Shown: positions 45,771 through 54,838, counted from the first letter of the stretch. The stretch is DNA of 64,000 nucleotides from Flavisphingomonas formosensis (GCF_009755815.1 NZ_WRPK01000001.1:1178001-1242000); one strand, 5' to 3'. Translations and numbers: made by a program. Notes: generated from the letters alone by a model not told the origin.

Positions 45771-46373
45771 TCAGAGCAGGCCGGCGCGTTCCAGGGTGCG
45801 GCGCAGGGTCGGCGCGTCCTGGAAATGATGGCCGACGAGGCCCGCGCGCTCGGCCGCTTCGACATTGTCCTGCCGATCGTCGATGAACAGCGCTTCGCCG
45901 GCGCCGAGACCGAAGCGGCGCATGGCAAGATCGAAGATCGCCGCGTCCGGCTTCACCATGCGCTCGGTGCCCGAAACGACGATGTCGCGGAAGCGGTCGA
46001 ACATTGCCGCCTCGTTCGCGCGGAACGGCGTCCAGAATTCCTCGGAGAAATTCGTGATCGCGTATAACGGCACGCCCGCTGCATCCAGCGCCTCGACGAT
46101 CTCGACCATGCCGGGCAGCGGCCCGCCGATGGTATCGGCAAATCGCGGGCCCCACAGCGCGATCAGGTCGCGATGCTCGGGATGAAGCGCGGACAGCTCG
46201 GCGCTCGTCTCCGCGAACGGCCGCCCAGCATCGTGCTGGAAATGCCATTCCTTGGTGACCACGGTCGCCAGGAAGCGGTCGAGCGAGGATCGATCCGGGA
46301 TCAGGGGCGCATAGAGATAGCGCGGATCCCAGTCATACAGGACGTTGCCGACGTCGAAGACGACGGCGCGCAA
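45771..46373 (-). CDS. HAD-superfamily hydrolase (haloacid dehalogenase-like)
   Basis: The 200-aa phosphatase has motif I V-V-F-D-V-G-N-V-L-Y-D, a helical cap, motif II Y-A-I-T-N-F-S, motif III K (in M-V-K-P-D) and motif IV F-I-D-D-R-Q-D-N. This arrangement fits YihX/epoxide-hydrolase-N-type phosphatases of sugar phosphates or FMN. The start is uncertain: TTG 46373 is used because the rpmJ stop lies 8 bp upstream and the next in-frame starts are inside rpmJ. Confidence 0.8.
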   Translation of the reverse strand: MRAVVFDVGNVLYDWDPRYLYAPLIPDRSSLDRFLATVVTKEWHFQHDAGRPFAETSAELSALHPEHRDLIALWGPRFADTIGGPLPGMVEIVEALDAAGVPLYAITNFSEEFWTPFRANEAAMFDRFRDIVVSGTERMVKPDAAIFDLAMRRFGLGAGEALFIDDRQDNVEAAERAGLVGHHFQDAPTLRRTLERAGLL

Positions 46374-46381
46374 CGGCTGGA

Positions 46382-46507
46382 TCAGCCCTGGCGCGCCTTG
46401 AAGCGGCGGTTCGTCTTGTTGATCACATAGGTGCGGCCGCGCCGACGGATCACGCGGTTGTCGCGATGGCGCCCCTTGAGCGACTTGAGCGAGTTGCGGA
46501 TCTTCAT
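46382..46507 (-). CDS. rpmJ: 50S ribosomal protein L36 (type B)
   Basis: This 41-residue gene translates from ATG 46507 as [11 protein letters not shown] and contains [14 protein letters not shown] and R-R-F-K-A-R-Q-G. That is the complete L36 sequence of the zinc-free type found in alphaproteobacteria; the zinc-binding cysteines of the other form are missing. It belongs to the large subunit near the peptidyl transferase centre. Confidence 0.95.
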   Translation of the reverse strand: MKIRNSLKSLKGRHRDNRVIRRRGRTYVINKTNRRFKARQG

Positions 46508-46656
46508 GGCTTCGGACGCCTGCCTTGTCTGTTAATGCTGTTTCGTTGGAAGCGGTGCCCCTATGCGGGGCGTGCTCCCGAGTCAAGCCGGAAGGGAGAA
46601 ATCCGCCACGATCCGTTCCGATCGACGCTTTTTGCCCGTCGCCGCTCGATAGTCGT

Positions 46657-47349
46657 TCAGTCGGCGCTCTCGGCGATCTGGTTTAGATAGTCGCTGTCCA
46701 GGATCCGGATCCGGCCCTGTTCCAGCGCGATCACCCCGGCGCCCGCCCAGGCGGAGAGCTGCCGGTTGATATGCTCACGGCTGATGCCGACGAAGCTGCC
46801 GAGCTCGCTCTGGCTGATCCCGTGGGTCAGCTTTTCGCCCTCCGCCTTGGTTTCGGTCAGCCGCTTGATGTAGCGCGCGAGGCGTGGTCCGGTCGCGAAG
46901 GCGCGGTCGCTCTCGATCGTCGCGTCGGTCTCGCGCAGGCGGCGCGCCATCTCGCGCATCATGCGCAGCGCCATCTTGGGGTGGCGCTCCAGAAACTGCT
47001 CGAACGCCGGGCGGCTGAGGCGGAGCATGCGGCCGTTCCACAGCGCGGTCGCCGACGCGGTGCGCGGCAGCCCGTCGAGCAGCGCGATCTCGCCCAGCAC
47101 TGCGCCCGGCTCGGCATAATCGAGGATGATCTCGCGGCCGTTCGCGGCCACCATCGAGATGCGGACGATGCCTTCCAGCAGGATCACGAGCGCATCGCCA
47201 TCCTCTCCCTGGCGCAGGATGGTCTCGCGCGCCCGGATAGGATGGACGCTGCCATGAGCCAGCAGGTCTTCCAGTTCCTTCATGTCGCAGGCCGCGAATA
47301 CGGAGTTCGCAGGAAGCAGCGTTGCCAGTTCGGCGGCGTTCATCGCCAT
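46657..47349 (-). CDS. Crp/Fnr-family transcriptional regulator
   Basis: The 230-aa protein has an effector domain (about 20-140) with the cyclic-nucleotide-like fold, including G-A-V-L-G-E-I-A-L-L-D-G-L-P-R-T-A-S near residue 80. It ends in a winged HTH, S-Q-S-E-L-G-S-F-V-G-I-S-R-E-H-I-N-R-Q-L. The N-terminal cysteines of FNR are absent, so it is not an Fe-S oxygen sensor; cAMP or another ligand is possible. ATG 47349 follows GGGGA. Confidence 0.9.
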   Translation of the reverse strand: MAMNAAELATLLPANSVFAACDMKELEDLLAHGSVHPIRARETILRQGEDGDALVILLEGIVRISMVAANGREIILDYAEPGAVLGEIALLDGLPRTASATALWNGRMLRLSRPAFEQFLERHPKMALRMMREMARRLRETDATIESDRAFATGPRLARYIKRLTETKAEGEKLTHGISQSELGSFVGISREHINRQLSAWAGAGVIALEQGRIRILDSDYLNQIAESAD

Positions 47350-47543
47350 GTCAGTTCCCCATTTGACGAAAGTCTCCGCGCCATCCAACGCTACACGACG
47401 ACGCGGAGGCCTATTCTCTATCTCCCCCTGGCGCGGCCTCCTGTGATCGCGGACACAGCTTCACCGAGAATCGCGGAGGCGACAAATGGATAATTTCGCG
47501 CCGCGCAATTGCGGGCTGCGGAACCTGCGGGCATGGTCCTGCC

Positions 47544-48194
47544 ATGAGACGCTTCTCTTCCTGTCTTGCGGGGCTGCAATTGCTGCTGGCGGCACCGGCG
47601 CTCGCCGAGACGCCATCCGACATAGCCGGCGGCTATTTCACGTCGCAGCCGGAGGTCGCGTCCGAGCTGATGCTGAAGCCGGACGGCCGTTTCCAATGGT
47701 ATCTGAGTTATGGCGCGCTGGACGAGAATGCGACGGGGAGTTGGAAGCGGCAGGGCGATACGGTGCTGCTGACCACCGAGCCTGTGGTGACGCCACCGCG
47801 CTTTTCGCTCGACGCAGCCGTGCCCGATCCCGAAAAGGCGTTGAAGATCCGCGTCGCGGGGCCCGACGGCAAGCCGATCGGGCGCGTCGACGTGGCACTG
47901 ACCGCGGCTGACGGGACGGTGCAGGCGACGGCGACCGACGAGAATGGCTATGCCCTGTTCGCCAAGCCGGGAACCAGGTCGCAGTCGGTGAAGTTGGGTA
48001 TCCGGGTGTTCGGCGTCGCGTCCGAGGCCTTTCCAGTGGACTTGGCAAAGGGTAATCTCATGCTGTTCCGGTTCGAGCCCAACGATCTTGGCCGCGCCGA
48101 TTTCAAGGCGGAGCCGGTGCGTATCCGGGACGGCGCGCTGGTGCTCGATCGCTGGGGCATCGCGCTCACCTATCACCCCGCGGATGCCGAATAG
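47544..48194 (+). CDS. Exported protein, unknown function
   Basis: The 216-aa protein begins with a signal peptide (M-R-R-F-S-S-C-L-A-G-L-Q-L-L-L-A-A-P-A-L-A). The mature part is beta-rich, with two halves: residues 25-95 (G-G-Y-F-T-S-Q-P, D-G-R-F-Q-W-Y) and 100-165, which has a carboxypeptidase-like regulatory fold feel (G-K-P-I-G-R-V-D-V-A-L-T, T-D-E-N-G-Y-A). A periplasmic or outer-membrane sensor or binding role is possible. It precedes a two-component pair. Confidence 0.75.
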   Translation: MRRFSSCLAGLQLLLAAPALAETPSDIAGGYFTSQPEVASELMLKPDGRFQWYLSYGALDENATGSWKRQGDTVLLTTEPVVTPPRFSLDAAVPDPEKALKIRVAGPDGKPIGRVDVALTAADGTVQATATDENGYALFAKPGTRSQSVKLGIRVFGVASEAFPVDLAKGNLMLFRFEPNDLGRADFKAEPVRIRDGALVLDRWGIALTYHPADAE

Positions 48195-48217
48195 GCCGGG
48201 GGCGCTTCATCGCGGCG

Positions 48218-49336
48218 ATGAAATCCTCTAGACCTGCGGGCATGGCAACCGTCGGCCCTCGCGCGCAACCTTTCTTTGCGGACAAGAACCGCGCCTTCTG
48301 GATCCTTCAGTCCGCGGGGTGGAGCGGCTATTTCGTCCTGCGGACGCTGGGCGGCCTCGCGAACGCGATGGGCCTGCTCTACGTCGTGCCGACCGCGCTC
48401 ACCACCGCGACGGGTTATTCGATGACGCTGCTGATGGCCGCGGCCTTCCGCAGGTTGATCCGGCAGAAGCCGGTCGTCACCTGGGGCGTCTCGATCGTGA
48501 TATTGGTGCTGGCATCGGCGGGCTTCTCGACGATCGAGGTGTGGGCGCATGCCACTTTCTACCGGCCCGGCTCGATGCCGTCCGGGATCGAGTTCTTCGG
48601 TGCCATCCTGCTCGATTTCGCGCTGCTGGCTGCCTGGTCCGCGCTTTATTACGGCATAAATTTCTATCTCATGCTGGAGGAGCAGACCGACACGCTTTCG
48701 CGGCTAGAGAACCAGGCGAGCTCCGCGCAGCTCGCGATGCTGCGCTATCAGCTCAATCCGCACTTCCTGTTCAACACGCTCAATTCGATCTCGACGCTGG
48801 TGCTGCTGAAGCAGACCGATCGCGCCAATGCGATGCTCTCTCGTCTGTCGTCGTTTTTGCGCTATACTCTGGTCAACGAACCCACCGCGCAGGTGACGCT
48901 GGCACAGGAGGTGGAGACGCTGAAGCTGTATCTCGAGATCGAGAAGATGCGTTTCGAGGATCGGCTGCGGCCGCGCTTTTCGGTCGATCCGGCCGTATCG
49001 CAGGCGCGGCTGCCCTCGCTGCTGCTGCAGCCGCTGGTCGAGAATGCGATCAAATATGCCGTCACGCCCAAGGAGGAGGGCGCCGAAATCACCGTAGAGG
49101 CGCGGTTGGCCGGAGGGCGGGTGCAGATCACCGTGTCCGATACCGGCCCGGGCTTGAACGATGGGCCGGTACGGCCCAATTATTCGACTGGCGTCGGCCT
49201 CGCCAACATACGGGACCGGCTCAGCCAGGCCTATGGCGGGGACCATAGGTTCGAAATCCAGTCGGACCGCGGGGGCGGGTTCGGCGTCATGATCGAAATA
49301 CCGTTTCAGACCGAACAGCCCAGGGAAGCCGCATGA
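48218..49336 (+). CDS. LytS/YehU-type sensor histidine kinase
   Basis: The 372-aa protein has four membrane helices (about 35-150) and a His-kinase domain of the LytS type, with the invariant Y-Q-L-N-P-H-F-L-F-N-T-L-N (phospho-accepting H182). L-P-S-L-L-L-Q-P-L-V-E-N-A and D-T-G-P-G-L form the ATP lid. The start may be 48218 or ATG 48242. It overlaps its regulator by four bases. Confidence 0.9.
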   Translation: MKSSRPAGMATVGPRAQPFFADKNRAFWILQSAGWSGYFVLRTLGGLANAMGLLYVVPTALTTATGYSMTLLMAAAFRRLIRQKPVVTWGVSIVILVLASAGFSTIEVWAHATFYRPGSMPSGIEFFGAILLDFALLAAWSALYYGINFYLMLEEQTDTLSRLENQASSAQLAMLRYQLNPHFLFNTLNSISTLVLLKQTDRANAMLSRLSSFLRYTLVNEPTAQVTLAQEVETLKLYLEIEKMRFEDRLRPRFSVDPAVSQARLPSLLLQPLVENAIKYAVTPKEEGAEITVEARLAGGRVQITVSDTGPGLNDGPVRPNYSTGVGLANIRDRLSQAYGGDHRFEIQSDRGGGFGVMIEIPFQTEQPREAA

Positions 49337-50133
49337 CAATCAGAACCATCCTCGTCGACGACGAGCCGCTCGCCATTCAGGGTCTGCAGCTCCGCCTCGA
49401 GCCTTATGAGGATGTCGAAATCATCGATACCTGTCTCAACGGCCGGGAGGCCATCCGTTCCATCAAGACACACAAGCCGGATCTCGTCTTCCTCGATATC
49501 CAGATGCCCGGCTTCGACGGCTTCTCGGTCATCCAGGGTCTGATGGAGGTCGAGCCGCCGTTGTTCGTGTTCGTGACCGCCTATCAGGATCATGCCATTC
49601 GCGCCTTCGAGGCCCAGGCGATGGACTATCTGATGAAGCCGGTCGACGAGGGCCGGCTGGCCGACACGATCGACCGCGTCCGCCAGCGCCTGTCCGAGAA
49701 GCGCGGCGTCGGCGAGGCCAATCGGCTCAAGGAAGTGCTCGCCGAAGTGGCACCGGAAGCGGCGGGCTCGCTGCCCGACGGCGACGACGCGCCGGCCGCC
49801 AACCGTTTCGAGAAGCTGATCAACATCAAGGATCGCGGTCAGATCTTTCGCGTCGACGTCGATACGATCGAGCGGATCGATGCGGCCGGCGACTATATGT
49901 GCATCTACACCGGCGACAACACGCTGATCCTGCGCGAGACGATGAAGGATCTCGAGAAGCGGCTCGATCCGCGTCGTTTCCAGCGCGTCCACCGTTCGAC
50001 GATCGTCAACCTCGATCTGGTCAAGCAGGTGAAGCCGCATACCAATGGCGAATGCTTCCTGGTGCTCGATTCCGGCGCGCAGGTGAAGGTGAGCCGCAGC
50101 TATCGCGACGTGGTGGCACGCTTCGTCCACTGA
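49333..50133 (+). CDS. LytTR-family response regulator
   Basis: The 266-aa regulator has a receiver with D9/D10, phospho-acceptor D55 and K102, and a C-terminal LytTR DNA-binding domain (about 160-264: D-A-A-G-D-Y-M-C-I-Y and R-V-H-R-S-T-I-V-N-L). ATGA overlap with the kinase gene shows that the two form one two-component system. LytTR regulators often control membrane or competence genes; the target here is not visible. Confidence 0.93.
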   Translation: MTIRTILVDDEPLAIQGLQLRLEPYEDVEIIDTCLNGREAIRSIKTHKPDLVFLDIQMPGFDGFSVIQGLMEVEPPLFVFVTAYQDHAIRAFEAQAMDYLMKPVDEGRLADTIDRVRQRLSEKRGVGEANRLKEVLAEVAPEAAGSLPDGDDAPAANRFEKLINIKDRGQIFRVDVDTIERIDAAGDYMCIYTGDNTLILRETMKDLEKRLDPRRFQRVHRSTIVNLDLVKQVKPHTNGECFLVLDSGAQVKVSRSYRDVVARFVH

Positions 50134-50189
50134 GATGCGGCGCGAGCGAGCGGCTAGTTTCATGGCATCGCCGGCCTGAAGGCCGGCGG

Positions 50190-50483
50190 TCAGCCCTTGT
50201 CCGGTTCCTTCACCACATAGCTGCGCTCGCCCGTCACCGGGTCGTTCCACACCTCGACCGGCTGATTGGTTTCCGGATCGACGAAGCGCTCGCCCGTCGG
50301 GCGCCAGCCGGACGGCGGGCGATCTGCGAGCGGCTTGTAACGGCGGCGCTCGTAGACGAGCAGCAGCGTGACCGCCGCGAGCATGATCAGCAGGCCGTAC
50401 AGCGGCGATCCCATGGCGCAGAGAATCGCGACGAAAGCGAGAAGCACCGCGGCGACGCTGATCGCGGCGACGCGCAGCATCAT
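50190..50483 (-). CDS. Small membrane protein of the ABC operon
   Basis: This 97-aa protein has two N-terminal hydrophobic helices (V-A-A-I-S-V-A-A-V-L-L-A-F-V and G-L-L-I-M-L-A-A-V-T-L-L-L-V) and then a soluble tail with R-F-V-D-P-E-T-N-Q-P-V-E-V-W. It overlaps the YbjQ-like gene by four bases and is the last gene of the four-gene ABC operon. The function is unknown. Confidence 0.75.
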   Translation of the reverse strand: MMLRVAAISVAAVLLAFVAILCAMGSPLYGLLIMLAAVTLLLVYERRRYKPLADRPPSGWRPTGERFVDPETNQPVEVWNDPVTGERSYVVKEPDKG

Positions 50484-50803
50484 TCGAGCGGCTCGACCCA
50501 GACGGCGGTGCCATAAGCCACGATCTCGGTCATCACCGTGCCGATTTCGGACGAATCGAAGCGCATCATGACCACCGCATTGCCGCCCATCAGCCGCGCA
50601 TTGGCGGTGAGCCGGTCGATCGCGTGGCGGCGGGCTTCCTCCAGCAGAGAGCTATATTCCTTGATCTCGCCGCCGATGATGGTGCGCAGCGAGGCGAGGA
50701 TGTTGCCGGCGAGGCCTCGGCTGCGCACGACCACGCCGAAACATTGCCCCTTCACTTCGCGCACCCTGTAACCGACGATATTCTCGGTCGTGGTGACGAT
50801 CAT
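50480..50803 (-). CDS. YbjQ-like (UPF0145) protein
   Basis: The 107-aa protein matches the YbjQ/heavy-metal-binding-domain fold, with M-I-V-T-T-T-E-N-I-V-G-Y, I-I-G-G-E-I-K-E-Y and A-R-L-M-G-G-N-A-V-V-M-M-R-F. Family members form pentamers or decamers; the function is unknown. It overlaps the permease stop by four bases (ATGA) and has AGAGGA upstream. ATG 50803 is certain from this overlap. Confidence 0.9.
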   Translation of the reverse strand: MIVTTTENIVGYRVREVKGQCFGVVVRSRGLAGNILASLRTIIGGEIKEYSSLLEEARRHAIDRLTANARLMGGNAVVMMRFDSSEIGTVMTEIVAYGTAVWVEPLE

Positions 50804-52029
50804 GTCCGTTCCTCTCGGGCGGATTCGCGGCGGCGGAACCAGCTCCGCCGCGCGCCCCGCGATTTCAGTACGCTCACACGGAATCGCCTCGAGGCCACCC
50901 GGATGATGACGGCCACCCAGAGCGCCTGCCAGAGGATCGCCAGCAAATGCGGCCAGAGCATGGCGGACTGCGCGGCGCGCGCCAGCATCACGAGAGGCGA
51001 GCTCCAGGGGAAGACCGTCGCGGCGAGCGCCATCGGGCTGTTCGGATTGCCGACTGCCGACGAGGCGAAGGCAAAGACGACGAGCTGGCCCATGGTGACG
51101 GGCATGGACAGCGTCTGCACCTCGCGCACCGTGGACGCCTGCGCGCCGATTCCAAGGAAGAGCGCGCCGAGCAACAGATAGCTGGCCGTGAAATAGACGA
51201 CGCCCAGCAGCACGAACATAGGCCAGCCGATCGCGGGCAGGGGCAGGCTCGCACCGGGGGGCAGGATCGCCAGCGCGCCGAGCGCCGCAACGCCGCCCCA
51301 CACCGCGATGCCGGTCAGCGACATGCCGAGCATGGCGATCAGCTTGCCGAGGAAGATCGCATCGATTGGCACAGCGGCAGCCAGCACCTCGATCACCTTG
51401 TTCGATTTTTCCTCGATCAGGTTTGACAGCAGCATGCCCGCCAGGATCATGGTGAGCATCAGCAGCACGAGCTGGCCGACACGGGCGGTGAGGATGCGGC
51501 CCTGCGCGGCGTCGCCGGCGGATCGGTCCACCGGCCTCGTAGCCAGTTCGACCGGCGCGGGCGCCGCCTTGCCGAGCAGGCGGTGCTGGCGCGCATCGTC
51601 GAGTATGAGCGAAACGTCGCCGCCCAGATCGTTGATCGCCCCACGCGGGCCCGCCAGCACCGGTTCGTCGAGGCCGCCGGACAATACGGCGACGGTCGCG
51701 TCATCCTCATTCTGGAGCAGGTGTCGTACCTGCGCAGCGGCGTCACGCTGCGGAGCGACGAAACGGAAGAGGGGAAGCGATCCGTCGCCGAGCCGATCGG
51801 CCAGGCGATTGCGCGCCGCGGTCAACGCGGTGCGCTCGCCGTCGGTCGCGATCACCGCGACGACGGGGCGCGCCGTCTTGTCGACATTGGCGCCGATCGA
51901 TCCGAAGACGAAGCCGAAGATGATCGGGAATAGCGGCCCGATCAGGAACAGCAGGAAGGTCTTGGAAAAGACGGTGGCGGTATAGTCCCGCCGGGCGATG
52001 ACCAGCGCGGCGCGAATGAGTTCATTCAT
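50800..52029 (-). CDS. ABC-2-type transporter permease (NatB-like)
   Basis: This 409-aa membrane protein has one N-terminal helix (about 22-42), a large extracytoplasmic domain (about 50-185) and then five or six helices in the C-terminal half (V-G-Q-L-V-L-L-M-L-T-M-I-L-A). The E-E-K-S-N-K-V-I-E-V-L motif near residue 210 is typical of ABC-2 permeases of sodium-export or multidrug type. It is coupled to the ATPase gene by a four-base overlap. Confidence 0.9.
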   Translation of the reverse strand: MNELIRAALVIARRDYTATVFSKTFLLFLIGPLFPIIFGFVFGSIGANVDKTARPVVAVIATDGERTALTAARNRLADRLGDGSLPLFRFVAPQRDAAAQVRHLLQNEDDATVAVLSGGLDEPVLAGPRGAINDLGGDVSLILDDARQHRLLGKAAPAPVELATRPVDRSAGDAAQGRILTARVGQLVLLMLTMILAGMLLSNLIEEKSNKVIEVLAAAVPIDAIFLGKLIAMLGMSLTGIAVWGGVAALGALAILPPGASLPLPAIGWPMFVLLGVVYFTASYLLLGALFLGIGAQASTVREVQTLSMPVTMGQLVVFAFASSAVGNPNSPMALAATVFPWSSPLVMLARAAQSAMLWPHLLAILWQALWVAVIIRVASRRFRVSVLKSRGARRSWFRRRESAREERT

Positions 52030-52964
52030 GCGGCCAGCGCCCCCGGCTCGTCCATTCTCGCAGCCACGGCCTCGCCGGCGATCGCGACGAAGGCGTCGTG
52101 CAGGCCGGGCCGTTCGATCGACAGCGTCTCGATGCCGGCGCCGCCGTCGATCAGCGCCTTGAGCAGCGGCTCGATGCCGCTATCGGGCAGCTCGAAATGC
52201 CAGAGCCCGTCGCTGCCGCACGCCGCCTGCGGCGGCAGCGCGCTGCGCCAGGGCCCGCTTTCGGCGCGGGTGCCGAGCCGGACCTGCGGGCGCAGCCGGT
52301 CCCGCGCCTCCTGCACGCCGCCCTCGAAACGCACCCGCCCGTCGGCGATGATCGCGATCCGCTCGCACAGTCGCTCGGCATGGGCGATGACGTGGGTGGA
52401 AAAGAGCACGGTCACGCCTTCCGCCGCCTGTGCGCGGATCAGTGTCTCCAGCCGCCCCTGGTTGAGCGCGTCGAGGCCGGAAAAGGGCTCGTCGAGCACG
52501 ATCAGGCGCGGTTTGTGAACCAACGTGCCGAGCAGCTGCACGGTCTGCGCCATGCCCTTGGAAAGGGTCCGGATGGCGCGGCCTGCGGCATCGCCGAGAC
52601 CATGCGCCTCCAGCAGCTCCCCCGCGCGGCGGCGCCCCTCAGCGAGCGGCAGGCCGCGCAGCGCGCCCATGAACGCGATCGCCTCGCGCGCGGCCATGGC
52701 CGGATAGAGGCCGCGTTCCTCGGGCAGATAGCCGACCAGCCGTGCCGCCTTCAGCGGCTCCGTCTCGTCGAGCAGCGTGCGTGTGCCTGCATCGGGATCG
52801 ATGATGCCGAGCAGCATGCGCAGTGTGGTCGTCTTGCCCGCGCCATTGGGGCCAAGCACGCCGTAGATGGCACCGCCCGGAACGGCGAGATCGATGCCGT
52901 CGACCGCGCGCTTGCCGGCGAAATCCTTCACCAGCCCCCGTGCCTCGATCGCAAAAGCGTGCAT
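52026..52964 (-). CDS. ABC transporter ATP-binding protein (NatA-like)
   Basis: This 312-aa ATPase has Walker A G-P-N-G-A-G-K-T-T-T near residue 39, the signature L-S-K-G-M-A-Q near 137, Walker B L-I-V-L-D-E-P-F near 157, and the H-loop S-T-H-V near 191. A C-terminal extension of about 90 residues follows. It provides energy to the NatB-like permease that overlaps it. Together the four genes look like an export operon; the exported substrate is unknown. Confidence 0.93.
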   Translation of the reverse strand: MHAFAIEARGLVKDFAGKRAVDGIDLAVPGGAIYGVLGPNGAGKTTTLRMLLGIIDPDAGTRTLLDETEPLKAARLVGYLPEERGLYPAMAAREAIAFMGALRGLPLAEGRRRAGELLEAHGLGDAAGRAIRTLSKGMAQTVQLLGTLVHKPRLIVLDEPFSGLDALNQGRLETLIRAQAAEGVTVLFSTHVIAHAERLCERIAIIADGRVRFEGGVQEARDRLRPQVRLGTRAESGPWRSALPPQAACGSDGLWHFELPDSGIEPLLKALIDGGAGIETLSIERPGLHDAFVAIAGEAVAARMDEPGALAA

Positions 52965-53013
52965 CACTGCGCGAACCCCATGGCGTTCATCCTGTGCTAT
53001 CCATAGCCGGATA

Positions 53014-54135
53014 ATGGCCAACAACTCGTTGACGACAGATTTGAAGACGCAGGCCGCGGCGCTTGGTTTCGTCGCTTGCGGCATAGCCGGCGCCGACTCG
53101 GTTCCCCTTGCGGGCGACCGGCTGCGCGCCTGGCTCGCCGATGGCGCGCATGGCGACATGTTGTGGATGGAGGAAAAGGCGGACCGGCGCGTATCGCCGA
53201 AGGCGCTCTGGCCGGACGTGCGATCGGTGATCATGCTGGGGATGAGCTATGCGCCCGCGGAGGATCCGATGAGGCTTGCCGGGGCGAGTGACGTCGGCCG
53301 TGTCTCCGTATACGCGCAAGGTGCCGACTATCATGACGTCGTGAAGCGCAATCTGAAGACGCTGGCGCGCTGGCTGGTCGATCAGGCGGAGGATGTCGGC
53401 GTAAAGGTGTTCGTCGATACTGCGCCGGTGATGGAAAAGCCGCTCGCCGCAGCGGCGGGGCTCGGCTGGCAAGGCAAGCACACCAATGTGGTGAGCCGCG
53501 CGCATGGCAGTTGGCTGTTGCTCGGCGCGATCTACACGACGCTGGCGCTGGAGCCCGATTCGCCCGGCGGGGACCGCTGCGGATCGTGCGACGCCTGTCA
53601 GCGGGCTTGCCCGACCGCAGCCTTTCCAGGGCCCTATCGGCTCGATGCGCGGCGCTGCATCTCCTATCTCACGATCGAGCTGAAGGGGCCGATCCCGCGC
53701 GAATTCCGCGGTGCGATCGGCAACCGCATCTATGGCTGCGACGATTGCCTGGCGGTGTGCCCTTGGAACAAGTTCGCTGCCAGCGCCGCCGCAAACCGCG
53801 CCTTCCTGCCGCGCGCCGAGCTTGCCGTGCCGTGGCTGGACGATCTGCTGCGGCTCGACGATGCTGCCTTCCGCCAGATCTTCTCCGGATCGCCGATCAA
53901 GCGCATCGGTCGCGACCGGATGGTGCGCAACGCCGCGATTGCGGCGGGCAATAGCGGCCGCGCCGAACTGGTGGAACCTTTGGTGAGCCTCCTTGACGAC
54001 GCCGCGCCGCTGGTGCGGGGCGCGGCGATCTGGGCCCTGGCGCGGCTGGATGGCGATCGCTTTGCGCGGGAGAGGCCGGCCCGCTTCGCCGCCGAACCGG
54101 ACGAGACCGTTCGCGACGAATGGCAGCTGGCCTGA
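53014..54135 (+). CDS. queG: Epoxyqueuosine reductase
   Basis: QueG reduces epoxyqueuosine to queuosine at the tRNA wobble position, using cobalamin and Fe-S clusters. The 373-aa protein has an N-terminal cobalamin-binding domain (Y-A-P-A-E-D-P near residue 78), two [4Fe-4S] motifs at C-G-S-C-D-A-C-Q-R-A-C-P and C-D-D-C-L-A-V-C-P-W-N-K, and C-terminal HEAT-like helices. The ATG at 53014 is used; the frame upstream overlaps the divergent ABC gene. Confidence 0.95.
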   Translation: MANNSLTTDLKTQAAALGFVACGIAGADSVPLAGDRLRAWLADGAHGDMLWMEEKADRRVSPKALWPDVRSVIMLGMSYAPAEDPMRLAGASDVGRVSVYAQGADYHDVVKRNLKTLARWLVDQAEDVGVKVFVDTAPVMEKPLAAAAGLGWQGKHTNVVSRAHGSWLLLGAIYTTLALEPDSPGGDRCGSCDACQRACPTAAFPGPYRLDARRCISYLTIELKGPIPREFRGAIGNRIYGCDDCLAVCPWNKFAASAAANRAFLPRAELAVPWLDDLLRLDDAAFRQIFSGSPIKRIGRDRMVRNAAIAAGNSGRAELVEPLVSLLDDAAPLVRGAAIWALARLDGDRFARERPARFAAEPDETVRDEWQLA

Positions 54136-54163
54136 CCGGCTTCCCAGCCTTTCAGCGCAGGCC

Positions 54164-54706
54164 CTATGCCGCGAGCGGGCTGGCCTCCGTCTCCATCGTG
54201 TCGAGCGCATAGAGCGCGCAGGGCAGGATGGTGTCCCGCGCCAGATTATGACGCGAGGCATAGCGGCCGACGGGACGGAAGCCGAGCTTGCGCAGCACCC
54301 GTCCGGAGGCGGGATTGTCGATGAAATGGCCTGAGACGACGCGCGGCAGGCGCAGGCTGTCCCGTGCGAGATCGATCACCGCCCGGCCCGCCTCGGTGGC
54401 GAAGCCCAGGCCCCAATAATCGCGCGCGATCCAGTAACCGAGCTCGGCCTCGCCGGCGATATCCCGGAAGAGGCCGATGCCGCCCACCAGGCGTGGCGCG
54501 CCGCGGGTGCGGGTGAAGATCAGGAAATCGGGCAGCAACGGATCTTGCTGCCGCGACAGATAGGCTTCCGCCTCGGCCAGGCCGTAGGGCAGGGGGACGC
54601 GCGCAAGCTTGCTCGCGACGGCTTCATCGCCGATCGCAGCCGCCAGCGCGGGCGCATCTTCCAACCAGCCCGGCCGCAGGAGCAGCCGATCGGTACGAGC
54701 GAACAT
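54164..54706 (-). CDS. GNAT-family N-acetyltransferase (RimJ/RimL-like)
   Basis: The 180-aa protein starts R-T-D-R-L-L-L-R-P and has the acetyl-CoA loop near residue 96 (Y-W-G-L-G-F-A-T-E-A) and N-P-A-S-G-R-V-L-R-K-L-G-F near 131. This is the RimJ/RimL arrangement, whose substrates are protein N-termini or small molecules; none can be assigned. GGGAGGG precedes ATG 54706. Confidence 0.88.
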   Translation of the reverse strand: MFARTDRLLLRPGWLEDAPALAAAIGDEAVASKLARVPLPYGLAEAEAYLSRQQDPLLPDFLIFTRTRGAPRLVGGIGLFRDIAGEAELGYWIARDYWGLGFATEAGRAVIDLARDSLRLPRVVSGHFIDNPASGRVLRKLGFRPVGRYASRHNLARDTILPCALYALDTMETEASPLAA

Positions 54707-54808
54707 GGAAAAACCCTCCCTCTCGCCGCGTGCAACGCCCCTGCACCGAAAGGGTTACATGGGTGCGACAAAAATTTCGCGCACGGCGAAGATGGTAAGG
54801 GAGACAGC

Positions 54809-54838
54809 AAAAAGGGAGGCGGTGCGACCCCGTCTCCC
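54809..54838 (-). terminator. Intrinsic terminator of rplU-rpmA
   Basis: On the minus strand GGGAG (54838-54834) pairs with CTCCC (54818-54814), extended by CGG/CCG, and is followed by TTTTT (54813-54809). It lies 64 bp after the rpmA stop. Confidence 0.6.

Noticed and set aside
47418-48176. 252-aa minus-strand frame
   Set aside because: It is the antisense shadow of the exported protein at 47544 and has Arg/His-rich, low-sense composition.
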